Assembly (NCBI RefSeq): GCF_017168335.1
Contig: NZ_JABFAU010000005.1
Span: 514,843-578,842 of the forward strand
Reading direction: 5' to 3'
DNA length: 64,000 nucleotides
Source: Rhodococcus sp. KRD162
Lineage (GTDB): Bacteria > Actinomycetota > Actinomycetes > Mycobacteriales > Mycobacteriaceae
A model generated the notes under the pieces. The model was not told where the DNA came from, searched no databases, and saw only the letters and a list, made by a program, of their open reading frames with translations. Shown here one piece after another: positions 59,285-64,000 of this stretch; position 1 is the first letter of the stretch, and each line of letters opens with the position of its first letter. A program made the position numbers and the translations under genes.

Positions 59285-59692
59285 GTGAACAAGTTCTCGA
59301 CGGTGGCACTGCTGATCCTGTTGGGTGCGGCCGGGACGTTCAACGGGGTGTCGCTGACCTCGGACCCCTCCGGGCGGTCGTTGGGCTTGGATGTCGGGAT
59401 GCTTCCGTCCTGGCATACCTGGGACTACCGAATCTCCGGGTTGTTCGTGCTGTTCTTTCTCGGACTCGGACCGTTGATCTGCGTGGCTGCCGTCCTCGTC
59501 GACGCCTCCGAGGCCGCGGTGTATGTCGTGTGTGCGGGGCTGGTGACCGTCGGCTGGGTGGTGTGGCAGATCGTCGTCCTCGACATCGACGCTCCCCGCG
59601 CCCAAGTCCCCCTCACCATGCTGGGGATCGCGTTGATCGCCCTCGCAGTCGGCCAGTTGCGTGTTCGGGCCCGCGATCGAAGCCGGCAATAG
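59285..59692 (+). CDS. Small membrane protein, four spans
   Basis: 135 residues. Spans STVALLILLGAAGTFNGVSL, ISGLFVLFFLGLGPLICVAAV, AAVYVVCAGLVTVGWVVWQIV and LTMLGIALIALAVGQL. GTG start at 59285. Just upstream, AAGGA with an ATG at 59275 opens a different frame that ends after four codons, overlapping this GTG (see findings). Family not recognised. Confidence 0.65.
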   Translation: MNKFSTVALLILLGAAGTFNGVSLTSDPSGRSLGLDVGMLPSWHTWDYRISGLFVLFFLGLGPLICVAAVLVDASEAAVYVVCAGLVTVGWVVWQIVVLDIDAPRAQVPLTMLGIALIALAVGQLRVRARDRSRQ

Positions 59693-59752
59693 CGCCCAGT
59701 CAGAACTGCTATCGCTGGGCGAAACCCCACCCGAGTGGTGCACGTTGCTGAG

Positions 59753-59788
59753 CCTATGAACCCCGCACCGCCTATGAACCCCGCACCG
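59753..59788. repeat. 18-bp tandem duplication
   Basis: CCTATGAACCCCGCACCG occurs twice with no spacer (59753-59770, 59771-59788). The second copy holds the stop codon and last codons of the GNAT pseudogene. Confidence 0.85.
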
Positions 59789-60257
59789 CATCGAACGCGG
59801 GCCGGTTGCCGATCTGTTGTCTCCACTGCGTAGCCGTGATCTCGTACAGGACCTCGCCTTCGTCCGCGCCGGGCAACGGGTCCTGCCACTCGCGGACGTG
59901 CGTGCGCACGTGATGCATCCCGATCTTGGTCATCACACCCCGTGACGGGTAGTTGACTGCCATTGTCTCGGCCCAGATCCGTTGCAGTCCAAGCGTGCGG
60001 AATCCGTGGTCCAGCAGCAACAATGCTCCTTCTGTGGCCAAGCCCCTCCGCCACTGTCGGCTCATCACCCGCCAGCCGATCTCGGCCTGATCGCTGCTCA
60101 CGGGCGCGTCGACTGTCGAGTCACTGCGGCCGAGGTCCCACCAGCCCAGAAAGGTGCCGCCCTCGAAGCCGACCCACCACCCGAGCCCTACTCGGTCGGC
60201 AACCGGTGCCGTCGTCGGCGATTGATTCCGAGGCGAGACGACACCGGACCCCAGGGT
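59772..60257 (-). pseudogene. GNAT acetyltransferase, N-terminally truncated
   Basis: The C-terminal two thirds of a GNAT protein read cleanly: GLGWWVGFEGGTFLGWWDL, AEIGWRVMSRQWRRGLATEGA (acetyl-CoA-binding RxxGxA-like), LGLQRIWAETMAVNYPSRGVM, KIGMHHVRT. The open frame extends to 60257 but has no usable start before 60101, and the N-terminal beta strands of the family are absent. Either a pseudogene or a much shortened protein of 109 residues from GTG 60101. Confidence 0.6.
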
Positions 60258-60347
60258 TCAGTATCGAGTCGAATGAGCGGGATGCCGCGTATGGATAGCG
60301 ATCGTGAACCGTGAGGTGCGCTCGCCGGACCGCCCCGAGGCTGAGTA

Positions 60348-60427
60348 ACCTCACACCCCTGCTGCACGGTGCGCGCCCTGCCTATGAGTTGAACTCGGGA
60401 GCGCGGTTGGGAAAAAGGGTGTGAGGT
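60348..60427. repeat. 11-bp inverted repeat pair, 58 bp apart
   Basis: ACCTCACACCC at 60348-60358 and its complement at 60417-60427 bracket a non-coding stretch. No direct target duplication is visible next to it. Could be a decayed small insertion or a long hairpin at the end of the glycosidase transcript. Confidence 0.4.
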
Positions 60428-60451
60428 CCCGAATCCGAACCCTTCAGCGAT

Positions 60452-61480
60452 TCACGAACCCCGCACCACATCGAATGCGGGCTTGTGGCTGAAGTCGAAG
60501 CGCAGCAGTCCGTAGTTCTGTTCCGCATCGGCGGGGTCGAGTCCCGAGTCGCGCAGGGAGTGCACGAACACCGGGCCGATGTAGGGCAGTGACGACGCCT
60601 TGCTCAGGCTGGAGCCGATGATGGCGGCCTGCGCGTCCTCGGTGACGGCCATCGGACTGTTGCCGGTGGGTGCACCGAGTTCGGTGATCCAGATCTTCTT
60701 GCCGCCGTCGCCGTTGGCCACCATCGTGCCGTAGGCCTGATCCACCTGCGCCCATTGGCCGTTGGGATCGTTCTCCACAGTGAAGGGGAAGGTGTAGGGA
60801 TGCAGGGCGACGGCGTCCACGAAGCCGCCGGCTCCAGCGGCATACATCTGCTGCAAGAAGGTCACCGGTGCGACGGTCCAGGCACCGACGTTCATGGTCG
60901 TCGCCAAGCCTGCGCTGAGCACGGTGGCTCCGGGGTCGGCGTTGTGGATCGCGGGGTAGGCGGCGCGCAGCAGGCTCGTGTACCGGACGGCGTCGACGGG
61001 CGCGAAGAACGTCGGGATGTTCGGCTCGTTCCACACCTCGTAGCTGTCGACGCGATCGCCGAGATGGGCGGCGGCTGCTCCGGCGAACGTTCCGAACGTC
61101 CCGGCGTCCAGGGGAACTGCGCCGGGAAGTGGGGAGGCGATTCCGCCCTGTGCCCACCCCGGAGTTCCGCCCAGCACAGCGAGTACCGAATAGCCCTGCG
61201 CCCTAGCGGCATTGATCACGCGATCGGTGTTGCCCCAGTCGAACACTCCCGGTGTCGTCTCGATGGAAGCCCAGTTGACGACCACCCGCACCCAGGAAGC
61301 ACCGATCTCGCGTCCGGCACCGAGTTCGTTGTTCAGCGTGGCGTCGTCGAGTGTGAGGAACGCTGCGCCACCGGTGAACCCGAGTTCGTCCGTGGGCGAT
61401 GCCTGGGCGATGGGTGCCGAGACGCCCAGTGCGATGGTGGCGGCCGCGGCGACGGTGAGCAAACGGGAGCGCAGGGTCAT
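60452..61480 (-). CDS. Secreted glycoside hydrolase (clan A, GH5/GH39-like)
   Basis: 342 residues with signal peptide to about AQA. TIM-barrel features: WVRVVVNWASIETTPGVFDWGNTD, DSYEVWNEPNIP (acid/base Glu152), VDAVALHPYTFPF, and KIWITELGAP (nucleophile Glu267). Substrate not clear, perhaps a cell-wall or capsule glycan given the neighbouring polysaccharide genes. ATG at 61480 preferred to 61489. The last residues PAFDVVRGS are also found at the end of the GNAT remnant at 59772. Confidence 0.85.
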   Translation of the reverse strand: MTLRSRLLTVAAAATIALGVSAPIAQASPTDELGFTGGAAFLTLDDATLNNELGAGREIGASWVRVVVNWASIETTPGVFDWGNTDRVINAARAQGYSVLAVLGGTPGWAQGGIASPLPGAVPLDAGTFGTFAGAAAAHLGDRVDSYEVWNEPNIPTFFAPVDAVRYTSLLRAAYPAIHNADPGATVLSAGLATTMNVGAWTVAPVTFLQQMYAAGAGGFVDAVALHPYTFPFTVENDPNGQWAQVDQAYGTMVANGDGGKKIWITELGAPTGNSPMAVTEDAQAAIIGSSLSKASSLPYIGPVFVHSLRDSGLDPADAEQNYGLLRFDFSHKPAFDVVRGS

Positions 61481-61490
61481 GGCGATCATC

Positions 61491-62600
61491 CTATGGTTTC
61501 GTCAGAGGGGCGCTGATCAGTGCTTCGACGGTGGTGTGGGGTACACGATCGTGCCAGCGTGCGGAGTTCAGTTCGTAGATGCGGTTACCGGCCTTCACCG
61601 CGGCGGTGCGGTCGAGGAGGTAGCGGCGGCATTCGGCGACGAACTGCTCCTTGTCGTCGAACGTCGGTAGCTCGAAGATCGAGTCGAGTGACCCGACGGC
61701 TGCCGAGGTTCCGACCACCGGAAGGCCCTTGCTGGCGGCGTCGAGGATCTTCACGCGTACCCCGCCGCCGGTGGCGACGGGCGCGATCAGTGCGCGGCAG
61801 GTGCCGAGAAATTCCTGTAGGTCGTCGACGAAGCCCAGGTCTCGTACGCCCGCGGGGTAGACCGGGTCCTTGGCTCCGGGAGCTTTCGCGCCGATGATGC
61901 ACAGTTCGGCACCGTCGATGCCCGCGGAGATGGCAGGCCAATATTCCAGCGCGATCTTGAACGCTTCCTGGTTCGGTGGCCAGTCACGCGTACCCATGAA
62001 CACCAGTCGCTTCGCGGTCTCGGTGAGGTCGAGCTGTGGTGCGGGTTCGAGAGTGAGGTCGATCCACCGGGCATCGCGAACACCGTTGTCTCGGTACATC
62101 TGTGCCTCGTCGGCGTCGTATGTTCCGACGGCGTCCGCCGCGAGTGCGACGCGAATCTCGTCGCGCAGGATGCGTGGAGCCTCGATGCGGCCGATCAACC
62201 CGCGGGTCACCTTCCACACCTGCGACTCGGTGTTGACGGTGTTGATCGCGAACGGTGACCCGAGTTTGGTCGAGCGCAGAAACGACTCGGCCATGTAACT
62301 GTGTTCGGCCACATACACATCCGAGGTGGACGCGTCGATGGCCTCGCGGAAGGCGTCGACGTCGTAGCGTCCGTGCACCACCGATCGAGTGGGTCGGATC
62401 GACTTCAGCAACAGCTGCGTATCGACCTTCGGCTTGGGGACGCGTACCACATCGGGGGTTTTCTCGGTCTCCTTCGACAGGCAGATCGAGCGGACCTCGA
62501 ATGCCTCCCGGGCGAGTTGCATCATCAGGCGCGAGAGCGCGATGTCGCCGCCGTGTTCGGTCACGGGGTCCTTGGACAGCAGAAATGTTGCACGTCTCAT
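61491..62600 (-). CDS. GT4-family glycosyltransferase
   Basis: 369 residues, GT-B fold. N-terminal FLLSKDPVTEHGGDIALSRLMMQLA, a central LVFMGTRDWPPNQEA, and donor-site GFVDDLQEFLGTCRALIAPVATGGGVRVKILDAASKGLPVVGTSAAVGS typical of GT4 (key part GGGVRVKILDAASKGLPVV). Adds a sugar to an exopolysaccharide or glycolipid. ATG overlaps the flippase stop. Confidence 0.87.
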   Translation of the reverse strand: MRRATFLLSKDPVTEHGGDIALSRLMMQLAREAFEVRSICLSKETEKTPDVVRVPKPKVDTQLLLKSIRPTRSVVHGRYDVDAFREAIDASTSDVYVAEHSYMAESFLRSTKLGSPFAINTVNTESQVWKVTRGLIGRIEAPRILRDEIRVALAADAVGTYDADEAQMYRDNGVRDARWIDLTLEPAPQLDLTETAKRLVFMGTRDWPPNQEAFKIALEYWPAISAGIDGAELCIIGAKAPGAKDPVYPAGVRDLGFVDDLQEFLGTCRALIAPVATGGGVRVKILDAASKGLPVVGTSAAVGSLDSIFELPTFDDKEQFVAECRRYLLDRTAAVKAGNRIYELNSARWHDRVPHTTVEALISAPLTKP

Positions 62601-63757
62601 TGCCGCACCTCTCCTTTCACCAAGTCTTGTGTTGGCGCAGCGCGATACAGGGCGCGCATGAACCACACGAGCAGAACGGCGTCGGTGATCACCGACGCCA
62701 CCGCGGCGCCGACGGCACCGAGGGGGAACAGGCACAGAACGAGCAGCATTTTCAGTGGAGCCAGTGTGGCTGCCGCCATCACTCGGGTGCGATCGCGGCG
62801 CTGCAGGTAGAGCACGGTGGTGAACACGTGGTTCATCACGCGCATCACCACGAACAACGACATCACCACCAGCGCACCGGCGATCTGCGGGGATGCAGGG
62901 GTGAAGAACAGCACCAGACCGGCCACCAGAAGAAGGGAGCCGGCGGCGCCGCCGAGTAGTGCAGTGTGCTTCAACGCCGGGCCTGCGCTCACCAGTCCGG
63001 ATGCTGCACGCAGCTTTTCGTGGAACGTGTTGCCGAAGGCCTGGCCGATGAATGCCACTGCCCAGGCGGTCACTGCGGCCACGGAGTAGTAGCCGGCAAT
63101 GGTGGAATCGGTGAGGAATCCGAGTAGCAGCACGTCGCCCTGGATGTAGACCGCGTTGGCGAGGTTCTCCGAGAACAGCATCGATATCTCGCGCCAGGAT
63201 CCGGGCAGGCGCGGAGCCGCGACTCGGGTCTGCAACGCGGCCAGTACGGCAATGACGAAGTACGGCGCGGCATAGAGCAGGCTCGCCACCGTCAGTGACG
63301 GATCGGGAACGACGAACAGGTAGGCCGTCGCCAGCGCGATGGACGTCGCTTGCCGGCTCGTGTCCAAGCGCTGGGTGAGATCGGGGCGGCCGTCGCGCAG
63401 GGCGCGGCTCTTGTAGGCGTTGAACACCAACTCGCCGCCGCCGACGACGAGGGCGAACCAGGCGATGTAGCTGACCTGCACCAGGCACAGTCCGCCGACG
63501 ATCAGCGCGCTGCCGGCCAGGACGCGAGTGGTGCGTTCGCTCAGAAACTCTCGTTCGCTCACGCGGATGGAGCGCACAGTGAACGGATGATCGAGTGGGG
63601 CGGCGATGATGGCGGCGAGCGCAAAGCCCATCGCGTATTGGCCGTAGTCACCGATGCCGAGTTTGGCGATCAGCGCGATGGTCCACAGCAGGCCGATGCC
63701 TCGCCCGCCGTAGGTCCACAGGGCCGCGATTCCGGCCTTGAGCATATTGCCGTTCAT
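62597..63757 (-). CDS. Polysaccharide flippase (Wzx/MATE-like)
   Basis: 386 residues, about ten to twelve spans. N-terminal GIAALWTYGGRGIGLLWTIALIAKLGIGDYGQYAMG and the oligosaccharide-flippase motif ENLANAVYIQGDVLLLGFLTDSTIAGYYSVAA. Moves lipid-linked glycan across the membrane. Sits between two GT4 genes in the same direction, part of a polysaccharide export cluster. Confidence 0.86.
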   Translation of the reverse strand: MNGNMLKAGIAALWTYGGRGIGLLWTIALIAKLGIGDYGQYAMGFALAAIIAAPLDHPFTVRSIRVSEREFLSERTTRVLAGSALIVGGLCLVQVSYIAWFALVVGGGELVFNAYKSRALRDGRPDLTQRLDTSRQATSIALATAYLFVVPDPSLTVASLLYAAPYFVIAVLAALQTRVAAPRLPGSWREISMLFSENLANAVYIQGDVLLLGFLTDSTIAGYYSVAAVTAWAVAFIGQAFGNTFHEKLRAASGLVSAGPALKHTALLGGAAGSLLLVAGLVLFFTPASPQIAGALVVMSLFVVMRVMNHVFTTVLYLQRRDRTRVMAAATLAPLKMLLVLCLFPLGAVGAAVASVITDAVLLVWFMRALYRAAPTQDLVKGEVRQ

Positions 63758-63770
63758 GTAGACCGCCGCA

Positions 63771-64000
63771 TCATTTCGACCACACCGCCACGAAGTTCTC
63801 GGCGACCAGATCGGGTGAGTTGGCGCGCCGCAGCGTCTCCACCTCGCGTCGCAGTCGGGTCAGTGCGGCTCGGTCGGTGACGAGGTCGGCAGTGGCGTCG
63901 GCGATCTCGTCGGTTCCTCCGCTGACTACCAGTGCGCCGCCGTCGGTTTCGGACAGTGCGCCTTCTTCGAGGCAGACGACCGGGGTTTGGTAAGCGATGG
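63771..64000 (-). CDS. GT4-family glycosyltransferase, C-terminal part (cut by window edge)
   Basis: The last 76 residues before the stop at 63771 read as the end of a GT-B glycosyltransferase: YQTPVVCLEEGALSETDGG and ALVVSGGTDEIADATADLV, finishing with SPDLVAENFVAVWSK. The flippase ATG begins 13 bp later. The rest lies beyond 64000. Confidence 0.75.
   Translation of the reverse strand, partial: IAYQTPVVCLEEGALSETDGGALVVSGGTDEIADATADLVTDRAALTRLRREVETLRRANSPDLVAENFVAVWSK

Noticed and set aside
60348-60427. Intact MITE or insertion sequence
   Set aside because: The 11-bp inverted repeats have no target duplication and no transposase; it was kept only as a low-confidence repeat.

Overview
The window is about 64 kb of high-GC actinobacterial chromosome. 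Gene content points to Nocardiales, most likely Rhodococcus or a close relative: a FadE5-type acyl-CoA dehydrogenase, a fused HadA/HadB dehydratase, a MoeY-like ThiF/nitroreductase fusion next to a GAF-GGDEF-EAL protein (the arrangement of M. tuberculosis Rv1355c/Rv1354c), a bifunctional-type dCTP deaminase, LIP-family secreted lipases, a class I cholesterol-oxidase-like enzyme and many GTG/TTG starts. These family and synteny statements come from reading and memory; no database search was run. I see no rRNA, CRISPR array, prophage, transposase or intact insertion sequence. There is one tRNA (Gly, CCC).

Layout. 0-1.4 kb: a solitary AbiEi-like gene between copies of a GC-rich palindromic repeat. 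1.4-5.8 kb: fadE5 with an upstream palindrome, a small methyltransferase, a secreted DUF4185-type protein, a divergent MarR regulator and an overlooked 53-residue membrane protein. 6.0-12.5 kb: a tight minus-strand operon (MTA phosphorylase, sugar-nucleotide epimerase, GT2, DUF2064 protein), a divergent membrane protein, a methyltransferase/membrane-protein pair and a lipoprotein. 12.6-17.3 kb: GMC oxidase plus aldehyde dehydrogenase with a divergent PucR-type activator. 17.3-19.7 kb: secreted lipase, GH16 glucanase, tRNA-Gly. 19.7-24.5 kb: a three-gene operon of acyltransferase-like protein, MoeY-like protein and c-di-GMP enzyme. 24.6-31.1 kb: dcd, then an unusual set of three Hsp70/actin-like (ASKHA) proteins, two with a membrane anchor and a low-complexity tail, interleaved with a CYTH-CHAD protein and an ANTAR-only protein. 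31.2-33.2 kb: fused HadAB, a VOC gene remnant, an APH-type phosphotransferase.

33.4-41.6 kb is an eight-gene minus-strand catabolic operon controlled by a divergent LacI regulator with two visible operators: BtpA/SgcQ-like protein, PfkB kinase, ribose-type ABC transporter, phosphotriesterase-like hydrolase, GATase1-like protein and TenA. It looks like uptake and breakdown of a nucleoside-like or N-glycosidic compound that I cannot name. 41.6-45.5 kb holds an M20 peptidase, an alpha/beta hydrolase, a lipoprotein lipase and a TspO-family protein. 45.5-46.1 kb is a scar where a divergent monooxygenase/TetR pair has lost both 5' halves. 46.3-48.6 kb encodes a stand-alone pyruvate-dehydrogenase-E1-like enzyme.

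48.7-53.2 kb is a TetR-controlled P450 operon (P450, 3Fe-4S ferredoxin, ferredoxin reductase, small membrane protein, acyltransferase) with two TGACGA..TCGTCA palindromes in the shared promoter. 53.3-57.7 kb: TetR, Tat-exported cholesterol-oxidase-like protein, secreted lipase and a stand-alone EAL domain. 57.7-60.3 kb: a BASS transporter, a VOC protein, small ORFs and a decayed GNAT gene. 60.5-64 kb: a secreted glycosidase and the end of a polysaccharide cluster (GT4, flippase, GT4 cut by the window edge).

The best candidates for undescribed biology are the ASKHA/CYTH-CHAD/ANTAR cluster, the BtpA-PfkB-PTE-GATase1-TenA operon, and the acyltransferase-MoeY-c-di-GMP operon.
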